In this document: in pieces, positions 8,719 through 18,884 of the stretch
Position numbering within the stretch: position 1 is the stretch's first letter
Layout of the letters: every line of letters begins with the position of its first letter
Origin: an uncultured Pelagibacteraceae bacterium
GTDB taxonomy: Bacteria; Pseudomonadota; Alphaproteobacteria; Pelagibacterales; Pelagibacteraceae
NCBI GenBank assembly: GCA_902583585.1
Contig: CACHWN010000006.1
Coordinates: forward strand, 1 to 64,000
Length of the DNA stretch: 64,000 nt
Direction of reading: 5' to 3'
Program-made: the position numbers and the translations under genes
The notes under the pieces: generated by a model
What the model was told of the DNA's origin: nothing
The model's database searches: none
Seen by the model: the letters and a program-made list of their open reading frames with translations, nothing else

Positions 8719-9975
8719 TTAGATTCTAGCCATTTTGGCCTGATTTCCAAGTTCTTCTTCAATGCGTAATAACCTGTTATATTTAGCTACTCTTTCAGAT
8801 CTCGCCAAAGATCCAGTTTTAATTTGAGAGGACATAGTCGCGGACGCCAAATCAGCTATAAATGTATCTTCAGTATCTCCTGATCTGTGAGAAATGATAG
8901 TGTTAAAATTTGCAGCTTTTGCCATTGAAATTACTTCTAAAGTTTCAGTCAAAGTGCCTATTTGATTTGGTTTTACTAAAATACAATTAGCTGATTTTTC
9001 TTTTATTCCTTTTCTTAAACGCTTTGCATTTGTAACGAATAAATCATCTCCTACAATTTGAATATTTTTACCTATTTCATTTGTAATTTTTTTCCATGAT
9101 TCCCAGTCCTCTTCAGCAAAAGGGTCTTCTATTGATTTTATTGGATAGCTAGATGTCAGTTTTTTATAATAACTAATATTATCTTCAACCGATGAGAAAT
9201 TTTTAGATTGAATAGAGTACTCCCCTTTTTCATTAATTAATTCATTGGCTGCTACATCTAAACAAATAACTATATCTTTTCCTGGTTTTAAATTTGACTT
9301 TTCAATTGCATTTACAATTAACTCCAAAGCTTGCTCATTTGTATTAATTGATGGAGCAAATCCACCTTCATCTCCTACATTTGTGAGCATTTTATTAGAT
9401 TTCAATAATTTCTTCAAATTTTGAATTACGACATAACATTTTTCTATAGCATCCATAAAATTTTTAGCAGAATCAGGTCTTATCATAAATTCTTGAATAT
9501 TTAAGTCATTGTCAGCATGTGCTCCACCATTAATAATATTCATTAAAGGTATGGGCAAAGAAAAAGTATCTCCTAAGTATTTAAATAATGATTTTTTATT
9601 TGATAAAGCTGAACATTTTGAATTAGCAAGTGAAACTGCAAGCGTAGCATTAGCTCCTAAATTTTTTTTATTTTCACTTCCGTCTAAATCTAATAAAGCT
9701 TTATCAATTTTTTTTTGGTCTTCTGACTCGAAGCCTTTAAGTTTACTTGAAATTTTATTATTTATATTTTCAACTGCTATATTTACACTTTTACCTAAAA
9801 ATTTACTTTTATTCTGATCTCTTAATTCATGTGCTTCAAATGCACCGGTTGATGCACCTGATGGAGAAATTGCAGTTGCAGAAATATCATTTTCTAAAAA
9901 AACCTCTGCTTCTACTGTTGGATTTCCTCTACTGTCAAAGACTTGTCTGCCTTTTATGCTTTTAATTTTTGCCAT
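8719..9975 (-). CDS. eno: Enolase
   Basis: Interconverts 2-phosphoglycerate and phosphoenolpyruvate. All landmark motifs are present: SRGNPTVEAEV and PSGASTGAFEA at the N terminus, NGGAHADN, GDEGGFAPS, the metal ligands in CLDVAANE, EDPFAEEDW and GDDLFVTN, the catalytic KPNQIGTLTE, and SHRSGDTED. The 418-residue length is slightly below the usual 424-430. It is separated from kdsA upstream and ftsB downstream by 2-3 bases, giving a kdsA-eno-ftsB-lipA run on one transcript. Confidence 0.98.
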   Translation of the reverse strand: MAKIKSIKGRQVFDSRGNPTVEAEVFLENDISATAISPSGASTGAFEAHELRDQNKSKFLGKSVNIAVENINNKISSKLKGFESEDQKKIDKALLDLDGSENKKNLGANATLAVSLANSKCSALSNKKSLFKYLGDTFSLPIPLMNIINGGAHADNDLNIQEFMIRPDSAKNFMDAIEKCYVVIQNLKKLLKSNKMLTNVGDEGGFAPSINTNEQALELIVNAIEKSNLKPGKDIVICLDVAANELINEKGEYSIQSKNFSSVEDNISYYKKLTSSYPIKSIEDPFAEEDWESWKKITNEIGKNIQIVGDDLFVTNAKRLRKGIKEKSANCILVKPNQIGTLTETLEVISMAKAANFNTIISHRSGDTEDTFIADLASATMSSQIKTGSLARSERVAKYNRLLRIEEELGNQAKMARI

Positions 9976-9977
9976 TT

Positions 9978-10799
9978 TTATTTTACTATTTTGTCGATTT
10001 CGGTAAGTTTTTTTAATAAAGTTTTTACTTGATTCAATGGCACCATGTTTGGACCATCTGATGGAGCGTTATCTGGATCTTGATGTGTTTCTATGAAGAT
10101 TGCTCCTACACCAACAGCGATAGCCGCGCGCGCTAAATAAGGAACAAATTCTCTTTGTCCACCACTTTTCTCTCCCATGCCACCTGGTTGTTGTACCGAA
10201 TGAGTTGCGTCAAATACGATTGGAAATCCAAATTTTGACATTATAGGTAAGGCTCTCATATCTGAAACAAGAGTATTGTAACCAAAGCTCGCTCCTCTTT
10301 CTGTAATTAAAATATTTTTATTCCCAGAGTCTTCAATTTTTTTTATTACATTAGTCATATCCCATGGGGCTAAAAATTGTCCCTTTTTAACATTAATTAT
10401 TTTACCCGTCTTAGCTGCAGCAATTAATAAATCAGTTTGTCTACATAAGAATGCCGGAATTTGAAGGACATCTACATGATTAGAAACTACAGAACATTGT
10501 TCAACGGTGTGGACGTCAGTTAAAACTGGAACACCAACATCTTTTCTAATCTTATCGAAAATGGGAAGTGATTTTTCTAAACCTAAACCTCTTTTTCCCC
10601 TTAAACTTGTTCTATTAGCTTTATCAAAAGAAGTTTTGTAAATAAGATTAATATCTAATTCGCTTGTAATTTTTTTAAGTTCAGTAGAAATTTTTATAGC
10701 ATGCTCTTCGCTCTCAAGCTGACAAGGACCAGCAATTAGTGTAAATGGTTTGTTGTTAGCAATTTCAAAATTAGAGCATTTTACTTTATAGTTATTCAT
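9978..10799 (-). CDS. kdsA: 3-deoxy-8-phosphooctulonate (KDO8P) synthase
   Basis: Condenses phosphoenolpyruvate with arabinose 5-phosphate to make KDO 8-phosphate for lipopolysaccharide inner core. Recognisable blocks are AGPCQLES near residue 24, [56 protein letters not shown] and [15 protein letters not shown]. The length is 273 residues. The retained metal-site-like Asn/Cys context (GPCQLE) fits the KdsA family generally. It overlaps the pyrG stop by 4 bases. The lipid A genes at 42293-47465 complete the picture of a normal Gram-negative outer membrane. Confidence 0.97.
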   Translation of the reverse strand: MNNYKVKCSNFEIANNKPFTLIAGPCQLESEEHAIKISTELKKITSELDINLIYKTSFDKANRTSLRGKRGLGLEKSLPIFDKIRKDVGVPVLTDVHTVEQCSVVSNHVDVLQIPAFLCRQTDLLIAAAKTGKIINVKKGQFLAPWDMTNVIKKIEDSGNKNILITERGASFGYNTLVSDMRALPIMSKFGFPIVFDATHSVQQPGGMGEKSGGQREFVPYLARAAIAVGVGAIFIETHQDPDNAPSDGPNMVPLNQVKTLLKKLTEIDKIVK

Positions 10800-12418
10800 T
10801 TTCTAGAATTGATTTTTGCGGCTTTTATAAATGATGAGAATAAAGGATGTGGTGCTAAAGGTCTAGATTTAAATTCAGGATGAAACTGTACGCCAATAAA
10901 CCAAGGATGGTTTTCTAATTCAATAATTTCTGGAAGTTTATTGTCTGGTGACAAACCTGAAAAAATCATACCTCTATTTTCAAAATCTTTTTTATAGTTG
11001 ATGTTAACCTCATATCGATGACGATGTCTTTCATATATTTTTAAAGTTTTATAAATTTTACTTATTTTTGTGTCTTTTTTAAGTCTTGCTTCATAACTAC
11101 CTAAACGCATTGTTCCACCTAAATCTTTATTAGTCCCCTTCATCAATTTCCCATCTTTTGTCCATTCACTCATAAGTCCAACGACTGACGCTTTAGATGG
11201 TCCAAATTCACTAGATGTTGCTTTTTTTATATTTAATTTATTCCTCGCAAATTCAATCACTGCCATTTGCATACCAAAGCAGATACCTAGGAAAGGAATT
11301 TTATTTTTTCTTGCATAATTAACAGCAGCAATTTTTCCTTCGGTTCCTCTTTTACCGAATCCTCCTGGTATCAAAATCCCAGATACTCCTTTAAGCTTAA
11401 TTTTTATTTCATTTGGCTTTAAAAAGTCGGATTCAATTCTTGTCAAATTCACTTTTAAATTATTTGCTATTCCACCATGCGTTAATGCTTCATCTAAAGA
11501 TTTATAAGCATCTTTAAGTTCAACATACTTACCTATAACTGCTATATTTACTTTATGTTTAGTATTCAAAACTAAGTGTGTGATTTTTTTCCAAGGTAAA
11601 AGGTTGACTTTTTTTCTAGATTTTATCTTAAAAAATTTTAAGACTCTTTCATCCAATTTCTCTTTATTAAAGCTAATTGGAGCTTCGTAAATTGTTTTTA
11701 CATCCACAGTTTCAATCACATCTTCTATCGCAACATTACAAAATAAAGAAATCTTCTTCCTTTGATCTAAAGGTATAGATCTTTCAGATCTGCAAATAAT
11801 AATATCTGGTTGAATACCTATACTTCTTAATTCTTTAACTGAATGTTGGGTTGGTTTTGTTTTTATCTCATCAGAGGCCTTCATGTAAGGAACTAAAGTT
11901 AGATGGATAAATAATGTATTTTTTTTACCAATTTCATTTGAAAATTGTCTAATAGCTTCTAAAAAAGGTAAACTTTCAATATCCCCTACAGTCCCTCCTA
12001 TTTCACAAATAACAAAATCTTCTTTAGCTACATCATTTTTTATAAATTCTTTAATTCTATTAGTAATATGTGGAATAACCTGAACAGTTTTTCCTAAGTA
12101 TTTTCCCTGTCGCTCTCTTTTTAAAACGTCATTGTAAATTTTACCTGTGGTAATATTATCTGATTTTTTTGCAGAAATTCCTGAAAATCTTTCGTAATGT
12201 CCAAGATCTAAATCTGTCTCAGCCCCATCATCAGTTACATATACTTCGCCATGTTGAAAAGGACTCATTGTTCCAGGGTCTACATTTAAATATGGATCTA
12301 ATTTTCTTATTCTTACTTTGTAGCCCCTTGATTGTAGAAGATATGCAAGAGATGCCGAAGATAATCCTTTTCCTAAAGATGAGACCACGCCGCCAGTTAC
12401 GAATATGTATCGCGCCAT
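10796..12418 (-). CDS. pyrG: CTP synthase
   Basis: Glutamine-dependent conversion of UTP to CTP. The synthetase domain begins at the N terminus with [18 protein letters not shown] (nucleotide loop) and contains [15 protein letters not shown] and [17 protein letters not shown]. The class I glutamine amidotransferase domain carries the nucleophile motif FLGICFGMQ and the C-terminal GVQFHPEF His-Glu pair. The length is 540 residues. A short palindrome (12421-12435) lies 2 bases upstream of the ATG. No clear Shine-Dalgarno sequence precedes it; the palindrome occupies the place where one would be expected. Confidence 0.98.
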   Translation of the reverse strand: MARYIFVTGGVVSSLGKGLSSASLAYLLQSRGYKVRIRKLDPYLNVDPGTMSPFQHGEVYVTDDGAETDLDLGHYERFSGISAKKSDNITTGKIYNDVLKRERQGKYLGKTVQVIPHITNRIKEFIKNDVAKEDFVICEIGGTVGDIESLPFLEAIRQFSNEIGKKNTLFIHLTLVPYMKASDEIKTKPTQHSVKELRSIGIQPDIIICRSERSIPLDQRKKISLFCNVAIEDVIETVDVKTIYEAPISFNKEKLDERVLKFFKIKSRKKVNLLPWKKITHLVLNTKHKVNIAVIGKYVELKDAYKSLDEALTHGGIANNLKVNLTRIESDFLKPNEIKIKLKGVSGILIPGGFGKRGTEGKIAAVNYARKNKIPFLGICFGMQMAVIEFARNKLNIKKATSSEFGPSKASVVGLMSEWTKDGKLMKGTNKDLGGTMRLGSYEARLKKDTKISKIYKTLKIYERHRHRYEVNINYKKDFENRGMIFSGLSPDNKLPEIIELENHPWFIGVQFHPEFKSRPLAPHPLFSSFIKAAKINSRK

Positions 12419-12420
12419 GG

Positions 12421-12435
12421 AAGTATGTTATACTT
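12421..12435 (-). promoter_or_regulatory. Palindrome immediately upstream of the pyrG start codon
   Basis: On the minus strand AAGTAT-AAC-ATACTT forms a perfect 6-bp stem with a 3-base loop ending 2 bases before the pyrG ATG (12416-12418). It replaces any Shine-Dalgarno sequence. It might be an operator, a translation-start hairpin or chance; the stem is AT-rich and weak. A second, 8-bp inverted repeat (AGTAATTA at 12444-12451 with TAATTACT at 12460-12467) overlaps the secG stop just upstream. Confidence 0.3.
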
Positions 12436-12462
12436 CAAAATTTAGTAATTACAAAGTCTTAA

Positions 12463-12762
12463 TTACTTCGATTGAGGTATTTGTGGAAGGTTTGAATTTT
12501 CTTCTTCCTCTTTTTCTAAAACTGACTGTGTTTCACGAAGTTCGTCTCTTGAAATAGCTACTATGGCTATACTGCAAATAATAAATAATGCTGCGATTAT
12601 TGAAGTAAATTTAGTTAAAAAAGTTCCTACAGATCTAGCAGATGTGAAATTATCTTGTGAAACACCTAAGCCTAATGCTCCACCTTCTGATCTTTGTAAA
12701 AGTATTACTATTATAAGTATTACTGCTAGAATGATATTAACTAAGATTAGAATACTTTCCAT
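12463..12762 (-). CDS. secG: Preprotein translocase subunit SecG
   Basis: Small auxiliary subunit of the SecYEG channel. The 99-residue protein has two membrane helices (about 4-22 and 49-69) separated by the conserved cytoplasmic block LLQRSEGGALGLG, which is the SecG signature. The acidic C-terminal tail (KEEEENSNLPQIPQS) is variable in the family. It lies between tpiA (5-base gap) and pyrG (44-base gap), the usual tpiA-secG-pyrG order of proteobacteria. A weak inverted repeat overlaps its stop codon. Confidence 0.95.
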   Translation of the reverse strand: MESILILVNIILAVILIIVILLQRSEGGALGLGVSQDNFTSARSVGTFLTKFTSIIAALFIICSIAIVAISRDELRETQSVLEKEEEENSNLPQIPQSK

Positions 12763-12767
12763 GATGT

Positions 12768-13511
12768 TTATCTATAGTAATTCTTTATTATATCAATAAA
12801 TTTCTTCGAAGATTTTGATGCTCCACCTATCAAAAAGCCATCGATTTCTCTTATTTGTTTGAATATTTCAACGCTACTACCATCTACTGATCCACCATAA
12901 AGGACTTTAAAACTGTTTTTTCCAGAAATTCTTTTTAAAACTTTTTTTATAAAAATTATTGTTTCCTTTAATTCATCTTTTGTAGGAATTTTTCCAGATC
13001 CAATCGACCAAATTGGTTCATAGGCTACAATAATATCATTCATATTTAATTTTTTATCCAAAACTTTTGTAAGCTGCTTTTTAAGAACATTAAAAGTTTT
13101 ATTATTTTTTTTTTGTTTTTTATTTTCTCCAATACAGAAAACTACTTTTAATTTATTTTTAAGTGCAAAAAATACTTTGTTTTTTAAAATCTCATCAGTA
13201 TCACCTTCACTTCGATTATCAGAGTGGCCTACTAAAGTATATTTTGCTCCAACGCTTCTGATCATGTAAGAACTTACTGCCGCTGTATTTGATGAAAACT
13301 GCTCTTTTTGATAACAATTTTGTGAACCAATTAAAATTCTTTTTTTTTTGAAGTGTTTTGCATATGTCTCGATGAGTGTATAAGGAGGCGTAAAAACTAT
13401 ACGATATTTTTTACAATTTTTATCTTTTGAATGAAAATAATTAATTTTATTGAGTATATTAATAGATTTTGGAACACCAAACATTTTCCAATTACCAATA
13501 AAATATTTCAT
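12768..13511 (-). CDS. tpiA: Triosephosphate isomerase
   Basis: Interconverts dihydroxyacetone phosphate and glyceraldehyde 3-phosphate. Visible active-site elements are GNWKM (residues 6-10), the electrophile His in VGHSDNRSEGD, and the catalytic Glu in VAYEPIWSIGSGKIPT, followed by LYGGSVDG and GFLIGGAS at the phosphate-binding end. The His block reads GHSDNR where most bacteria have GHSERR; this is a mild variation. The length is 247 residues. It is the first gene of the minus-strand run tpiA-secG-pyrG-kdsA-eno-ftsB-lipA and is divergent from the PpiD-like gene. Confidence 0.97.
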   Translation of the reverse strand: MKYFIGNWKMFGVPKSINILNKINYFHSKDKNCKKYRIVFTPPYTLIETYAKHFKKKRILIGSQNCYQKEQFSSNTAAVSSYMIRSVGAKYTLVGHSDNRSEGDTDEILKNKVFFALKNKLKVVFCIGENKKQKKNNKTFNVLKKQLTKVLDKKLNMNDIIVAYEPIWSIGSGKIPTKDELKETIIFIKKVLKRISGKNSFKVLYGGSVDGSSVEIFKQIREIDGFLIGGASKSSKKFIDIIKNYYR

Positions 13512-13577
13512 TATTTGCCTTAATTTAAATTATAATCTATAGGTGTATTATTTTAAAGAACTTAATAAATTATTATA
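13512..13577. promoter_or_regulatory. Divergent promoter region between tpiA and the PpiD-like gene
   Basis: A 66-base AT-rich spacer between two divergent operons must hold promoters for both. On the plus strand a TATAAT lies at 13531-13536, about 42 bases before the PpiD-like ATG, giving a plausible leader. No good -35 hexamer is visible at the right distance. For the minus strand I see no element better than background. Confidence 0.35.
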
Positions 13578-15032
13578 ATGTTTACTGCAATAGGAAAATT
13601 TTCTAAGTCTTTTTTTGTAAAGCTCTTAGTGGGAATAATTATTCTTCCATTTGTTTTTTGGGGGATGGGTGATGTGTTCAGAGGTGGAAATCAAAATGTA
13701 ATTGCTTCTATAGACTCAGAAAAAGTCAGCACTCAAGAATTTGTAGAATATCTGAGAAGACTTAATCTTACCGAGGAACAGATTAAAAATTTGCCTAAGA
13801 CAGATTTAATTGAAAAGATATTGTCTGAATACATCGGAAAAAAGGTTATGGCTTTAGAAATAGAAAAACTAAAAATTACCGTTAACGATAATTCTTTAAG
13901 AAATATAATCAAAAACGATAAATTGTTTTTTAAAGACAATAAATTTTCTAGAACAGAGTATGAAAAATTTCTTATCAAAAGTGGTGTAAATGCACCACGC
14001 TTTGAAGAGAACATAGTTGAACAGGAAAAACGAAGACAGTTTTTGAGTTCTTTATCGGGAGGGATAGTTATTCCTGAAATTTTAGTTAAAAAAGAATATA
14101 GAAAAGAAAATCAAACAAAAACAATTAAATATATCGATTTAGAAAATTATCACTCTAAAAATAAACCATCAGAGAAAAGTAAAAAAGAGCTTTATGAAAA
14201 AAATAAGGATATTTTTTTTACAGAATTTAAAAGTTTTCGATATGCTGAAATTGAGCCTGAAAAAATAATTGGTGAAAAAGATTATAATGAACCTTTTTTT
14301 AAACAATTAGATAAAATAGAAAATAATATACTAGACGGGCAATCTTTTGACGATACTGTTAAAATAAATAATCTTAAAGTTGTTTCGCTCGAAATGATTA
14401 ATGCTAAAAAAGAAAATGAAAATAAGAAAAAAGCTGAAAATTTATCGGATAATTTATTTAAAAAAATATATAATTTAAAATCTTCAAAAGCACCTGAAAT
14501 TATTAATGTAAATAGTAAATATTATATCGCAGAGATATCAGAAATTGAAAAAAGAAATCGACCATTCTCGGATCCAGAGGTACAAGAGTCATTGAATACT
14601 CAATTAAATTTTATAAAAAAAATAGAGAATAATACATCTATATTAAAAGATATTAGTATGGGCGCATTAGATAAAGAAAAATTCAAAAAATTTGCATCTG
14701 AAAATAATTTAGAAATTACAGAGTATAAAATTAATAATTTAAAACAGAATGAAATTTTTTCACAGGGAATAATAAAGAGAATTTTTCTAACAAAAGACGG
14801 TGATATAGATTTAATTACAAATAACACATTAACAAAAAGTTTTTTAGTTTTAGCTCTAAAAACTGAGTATGAAAATTTAAAAAAAGATAGCAATGACTAT
14901 GAACAATACGAGGCAAAAGCTCGTCTGAATTTAATTAATAAAATTTATCAATCTCATGATAATAATTTGAATGAGAAATATAAAGTTGAATTAAATCAGA
15001 GAACAATTGACAGAGTAAAGAATTCATTTTAA
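13578..15032 (+). CDS. PpiD/SurA-like periplasmic folding factor (SurA N-terminal domain)
   Basis: A 484-residue membrane-anchored protein. A single N-terminal helix (about 14-30, FVKLLVGIIILPFVFWG) is followed by MGDVFRGG and a SurA_N-type domain with IASIDSEKVSTQEFVEYLRR, the arrangement of PpiD. A parvulin-like domain (roughly 220-330) is divergent and I cannot point to intact PPIase active-site residues. Family role: chaperoning secreted proteins near the Sec translocon. It directly precedes trpE (shared TAATG), the standard alphaproteobacterial tpiA/ppiD/trpE neighbourhood. Shorter than E. coli PpiD (623). Confidence 0.88.
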   Translation: MFTAIGKFSKSFFVKLLVGIIILPFVFWGMGDVFRGGNQNVIASIDSEKVSTQEFVEYLRRLNLTEEQIKNLPKTDLIEKILSEYIGKKVMALEIEKLKITVNDNSLRNIIKNDKLFFKDNKFSRTEYEKFLIKSGVNAPRFEENIVEQEKRRQFLSSLSGGIVIPEILVKKEYRKENQTKTIKYIDLENYHSKNKPSEKSKKELYEKNKDIFFTEFKSFRYAEIEPEKIIGEKDYNEPFFKQLDKIENNILDGQSFDDTVKINNLKVVSLEMINAKKENENKKKAENLSDNLFKKIYNLKSSKAPEIINVNSKYYIAEISEIEKRNRPFSDPEVQESLNTQLNFIKKIENNTSILKDISMGALDKEKFKKFASENNLEITEYKINNLKQNEIFSQGIIKRIFLTKDGDIDLITNNTLTKSFLVLALKTEYENLKKDSNDYEQYEAKARLNLINKIYQSHDNNLNEKYKVELNQRTIDRVKNSF

Positions 15033-16489
15033 TGCTAATAAATACAAGCTTTAAAGATTTCAAAAAAAAGCACTCTAATAAAAGTCATCAAATTTTATTT
15101 AGATCTTTTACGTGTAAAAATTATTTTAAAGTAGAAAACTTATATAAATTTCTTTTAGCTGAAAAAAACAGTTTTATATTTGAATCTGTTGAAAAAGGAG
15201 TGAATAGAGGACGGTATACAATTATTGGTTTAAACCCTGATAAAATTTGGGACATTAACAATAATGTGATTACGTTAAAAACAAATGGGAAAAAATTTAG
15301 GATTAAAGCAAAACCTTTAAATTATTTAAATAAACTTATAAAGGATTTTAAAGTTAAATTACCTAATCAATTACCTTCAATGGCTTCAATGTTGGTTGGT
15401 TATTTTTCATATGATATAATTCGTTATATTGAGAAAATACCTAATAAATGCAAAGATGATTTAAAGATTCCAGATGTAAGACTATCTAGACCAACAAACT
15501 TAGTTATTTATGATAATTTAAAGAAAAAAATTCACTATATTGAAAATATTTATGCTGACACAAAAATTAAAAATTATAAAGAAACTTATAATTCAATAAT
15601 TAAAAAGTTTGAATTATTTGAAAGTTTTGAAAATATAAAGCTACCTGAAGAGTTTACATTTAAGACAAACAAGAGTGTAATAAAATCAAACTTTACCAAA
15701 AAAAAGTTTAAGCAATTAGTAAAAAAAGCTAAAAATTACATAAAAGTTGGTGATATATTTCAAGTAGTTCTAAGTCAAAGATTTGAGAGAAAAATCAATA
15801 AGAAACCTATAGAAATTTATAATCATTTAAGAAAATCAAACCCTTCACCGTTTATGTTTTACTTTAACTACGAGGATTTTAATGTTTTGGGAAGTAGTCC
15901 AGAAATATTAGTAAGACTTAGAAAAGGTGAAGTTACAATCAGACCGATTGCAGGTACAAGACCAAGGGGAAGAAACACAAAGGAAGATAAAAAATATGTT
16001 TCTGATTTGCTTAAAGATAAAAAAGAATTAGCTGAACATCTCATGTTGCTGGATCTTGGAAGAAATGATGTAGGAAAAGTCTCAAAAATTAATACTGTAA
16101 AAGTGACTGAAAAATTTAAAGTAGAAAAATATTCTCATGTAATGCACATCGTTTCGAATGTAATTGGAAAGTTCAACAATCAAACCTCAGTATTTGAAAC
16201 ACTTTTATCAGGTTTTCCTGCAGGCACAGTAAGTGGAGCCCCAAAAATTAGAGCGATGGAAATAATTGACGAACTTGAAAAAAATAAAAGAAAATTATAT
16301 GCAGGTGGAATTGGTTACTTCACCCCTAATAATGAATTTGATACCTGTATTGCTCTAAGAACAGCTTTAATTAAAAAAGATAAGTTTTATGTTCAAGCTG
16401 GAGCAGGAATAGTTGCGGACAGTAAACCTGAAAAAGAATACGCAGAAACAGTTAATAAAGCTAAAGCTCTTATGAAAGCAGTAGATTAA
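15032..16489 (+). CDS. trpE: Anthranilate synthase component I
   Basis: Converts chorismate to anthranilate together with TrpG. The C-terminal chorismate-binding domain is intact: [74 protein letters not shown] and GGIGYFT. The N-terminal domain contains [13 protein letters not shown], the region that in relatives forms the tryptophan inhibition site. The length is 485 residues. The frame starts on the last A of the preceding stop and ends one base before trpG, so there is no space for a trp attenuator leader in front of it. Confidence 0.97.
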   Translation: MLINTSFKDFKKKHSNKSHQILFRSFTCKNYFKVENLYKFLLAEKNSFIFESVEKGVNRGRYTIIGLNPDKIWDINNNVITLKTNGKKFRIKAKPLNYLNKLIKDFKVKLPNQLPSMASMLVGYFSYDIIRYIEKIPNKCKDDLKIPDVRLSRPTNLVIYDNLKKKIHYIENIYADTKIKNYKETYNSIIKKFELFESFENIKLPEEFTFKTNKSVIKSNFTKKKFKQLVKKAKNYIKVGDIFQVVLSQRFERKINKKPIEIYNHLRKSNPSPFMFYFNYEDFNVLGSSPEILVRLRKGEVTIRPIAGTRPRGRNTKEDKKYVSDLLKDKKELAEHLMLLDLGRNDVGKVSKINTVKVTEKFKVEKYSHVMHIVSNVIGKFNNQTSVFETLLSGFPAGTVSGAPKIRAMEIIDELEKNKRKLYAGGIGYFTPNNEFDTCIALRTALIKKDKFYVQAGAGIVADSKPEKEYAETVNKAKALMKAVD

Positions 16490-17056
16490 ATGAAAATTTT
16501 ATTAATAGATAATTATGATAGTTTTACTTACAATCTATTCCACTATATTTCAAAAATTAAGAAAAATGTTGAAGTAATAAGAAATGATAAAATTGATGGA
16601 AAAACAGTTTTAAGAAAAAAATATGATAAAATTGTAATATCCCCAGGTCCTGGAAATCCTAATCAAGCTGGAAATTGTCTTAAAATCGTAAAAGAAGTTT
16701 ACAAAAAAATCCCAATACTTGGTGTTTGTTTAGGTCATCAAATTATAGGTCAAGTTTTTGGTGGTAAGATCGTAAATGCAAAAAATTTGATGCACGGGAA
16801 AATAAGCAAAATTAGGCATGATAAAAAGGGTTTATTTAAAAATGTTCAAAATAACTTTGAAGCTACTAGATATCACAGTTTAGTTGTTGATCACAAAAAA
16901 TTCCCAAAAAATCTATTAATTACAGCCGAAACTAAAAACAAAACAATTATGGGAATAATGCACAAAAAATATGATATTCATGGGTTTCAATTTCATCCTG
17001 AGAGTATAAGTACTAAGGTAGGTATGAAATTAATTAAAAACTTTATAACTAATTAA
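16490..17056 (+). CDS. trpG: Anthranilate synthase component II (glutamine amidotransferase)
   Basis: Supplies ammonia from glutamine to TrpE. The class I amidotransferase motifs are complete: IDNYDSFTYNL at the N terminus, SPGPGNPNQAG, the nucleophile elbow ILGVCLGHQ (Cys near residue 79) and the His-Glu pair in GFQFHPES. Length 188 residues. A stand-alone trpG next to trpE is typical of alphaproteobacteria with unfused genes. It is butted against trpE and trpD with no spacer. In folate-poor streamlined genomes it may also serve as PabA, but that is only a possibility. Confidence 0.96.
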   Translation: MKILLIDNYDSFTYNLFHYISKIKKNVEVIRNDKIDGKTVLRKKYDKIVISPGPGNPNQAGNCLKIVKEVYKKIPILGVCLGHQIIGQVFGGKIVNAKNLMHGKISKIRHDKKGLFKNVQNNFEATRYHSLVVDHKKFPKNLLITAETKNKTIMGIMHKKYDIHGFQFHPESISTKVGMKLIKNFITN

Positions 17057-18052
17057 ATGTCTAATTTTATAGAAAGTTTAAAAAAAGGCCAAAACCTTTC
17101 TTTTGAAGAAAGCAAAGCTCTATTTAACGAACTCATGGAGGGAAAATACGATGAAAGTTCGATTATAGAAATTTTAGAGACTCTTCTAAAAAAAGGTGAA
17201 ACTAAAGATGAGCTAGCTGGAGGAATTTTTGTTTTAAGAGAAAAAGCTACTAAAGTTAGAGCCGATCAAAATACTATAGATACATGTGGAACAGGAGGAG
17301 ACGGGCAAAACTCCTTAAATATTTCTACTGCAGCAGCCATAGTTTTAGCAAGTATGGGTGTAAAAGTTGCCAAGCATGGCAATAAAGCTGTTTCTTCAAA
17401 CTGTGGATCTGCAGACGTATTAGAAGCTTTAAAAATAAATATTAATTTAAAACCAAATGAAGCTGAAGAAAGTATAAAAAACTTTAATTTCGCTTTTATG
17501 TTTGCACCTAATTATCATTCAGCAATGAAACATGTAGGACCTGCTAGAAAAAAAATGGGAAAGAAAACAATCTTTAACTTGATTGGCCCTTTAAGTAGTC
17601 CCGCACAAGTAAAAAGACAGGTAATAGGAGTATTTGATAAAAAATGGATGAAACCTTTCGCTGAGGCTCTTAAAGATAACGGAGTTGTTCACGCATTTAT
17701 CGTTCATAGTGAAGATGGTATGGATGAGATATCTCCATTTGCAAAAACTAATGTGGTAGAACTTAAAGATTCAGTGATTAAAGAATTTATAATTGATCCA
17801 AAAATTTTGGGAATTGATTCTGCAATTAAAGAAAATTTAAAAGGAAAAAATGCAGAATATAATTCTGAAAGAATTATTGAAATTTTTAAAGGAAAAATTA
17901 ATGAATTCTCTCAATCTGTTGCTCTTAATGCAGCAGCAGGTTTAATAGTTTCTGGTAAAGAAAGTGATTTTAAGATTTCGTACGAAAAGGCTATGAAACA
18001 TTTAAGTTCAGGACAGGTATTTAAGCACTTAGTAAAAATTCAAACAAATTAA
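17057..18052 (+). CDS. trpD: Anthranilate phosphoribosyltransferase
   Basis: Transfers the phosphoribosyl group from PRPP to anthranilate. The PRPP loop DTCGTGGDGQNSLNIST (about residues 76-92) and the KHGNKAVSSNCGSADVLEAL block are intact, followed by FAPNYHSAMKHVGPARKKMG, which contains the anthranilate-binding region. Length 331 residues, normal. Adjacent to trpG with no spacer and overlapping trpC by one base, so all four genes trpE-G-D-C appear to be one operon. trpF, trpB and trpA are not in the window. Confidence 0.97.
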   Translation: MSNFIESLKKGQNLSFEESKALFNELMEGKYDESSIIEILETLLKKGETKDELAGGIFVLREKATKVRADQNTIDTCGTGGDGQNSLNISTAAAIVLASMGVKVAKHGNKAVSSNCGSADVLEALKININLKPNEAEESIKNFNFAFMFAPNYHSAMKHVGPARKKMGKKTIFNLIGPLSSPAQVKRQVIGVFDKKWMKPFAEALKDNGVVHAFIVHSEDGMDEISPFAKTNVVELKDSVIKEFIIDPKILGIDSAIKENLKGKNAEYNSERIIEIFKGKINEFSQSVALNAAAGLIVSGKESDFKISYEKAMKHLSSGQVFKHLVKIQTN

Positions 18053-18843
18053 TGACAAATATTTTAGAAAAAATTATCGAAGAAAAAAAGCACTCTTTAA
18101 ACTTAATTAAAAAAGAAAAATCTTTAGATATTTTAGAAAAAAAAATCAAAGAGCAAAGTTTTTTAAATTTTAAAGAAGCAATCCAAAAAAATCAGGGTGT
18201 TTCTTTAATAACCGAAATTAAAAAAGCTAGCCCATCTGCTGGTGTGCTTATAAATAATTTTGATCATTTAAACATTGCAAAAATGTATGTAAATAATGGT
18301 GCTACTTGCCTCTCGGTTTTGACAGAGGAAAAGTATTTTTTAGGAAAATTAGATTATATTCAAGATATAAAAAAAAAATTTAAAATACCAATTCTAGCTA
18401 AAGATTTTTTTATAGACCCTTATCAAATCATTTTATCTAAAAGCTATGGTTGTGATTGTATTTTGATAATAGTTGCAGCACTTAATGGAACCCAAGCAGA
18501 TGAGATTTACTCTGAAGCATTAAAACATAATCTATCAGTAATAGTAGAGGTGCATGATCAAAAAGAAGCTGAAATGGCCTTAAAATTTGATCAAGCATTA
18601 ATTGGAATAAATAATAGGAATTTGAAAACACTTGAGGTTTCTTTAAATAATACTATTTCAATTTTTGAAGTTATTAAAACACACAAAGGACCTATTATTT
18701 CTGAAAGCGGTATTAAAACTGCAAACGACGCAAAATATATTTACGAAAAAACCGGGATTAAAAATTTTCTTATTGGAGAATCACTTTTAAAATCTGACAA
18801 TCCTGATGAATTAATGAAAAAATTAATTCAAATTACTCAATAA
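18052..18843 (+). CDS. trpC: Indole-3-glycerol phosphate synthase
   Basis: Closes the indole ring from CdRP in tryptophan synthesis. Signature blocks along the TIM barrel are LITEIKKASPSAGVL (catalytic Lys), YVNNGATCLSVLTEEKYFLG, ILAKDFFIDPYQI, IIVAALN, VEVHDQKEAEMAL, IGINNRNLKTLEV and ISESGIK. The length is 263 residues. In most alphaproteobacteria moaC and moeA follow trpC before lexA; here lexA follows after about 70 bases, so those molybdenum-cofactor genes are missing from this slot. Confidence 0.97.
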   Translation: MTNILEKIIEEKKHSLNLIKKEKSLDILEKKIKEQSFLNFKEAIQKNQGVSLITEIKKASPSAGVLINNFDHLNIAKMYVNNGATCLSVLTEEKYFLGKLDYIQDIKKKFKIPILAKDFFIDPYQIILSKSYGCDCILIIVAALNGTQADEIYSEALKHNLSVIVEVHDQKEAEMALKFDQALIGINNRNLKTLEVSLNNTISIFEVIKTHKGPIISESGIKTANDAKYIYEKTGIKNFLIGESLLKSDNPDELMKKLIQITQ

Positions 18844-18884
18844 ATTCGCCATTTATTTGAAGTTGTAATTCAAAAAGAACTTTT

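Noticed and set aside
14990-15040. Tryptophan attenuator leader in front of trpE
   Set aside because: trpE starts on the stop codon of the preceding gene, so there is no leader peptide or terminator/antiterminator space.
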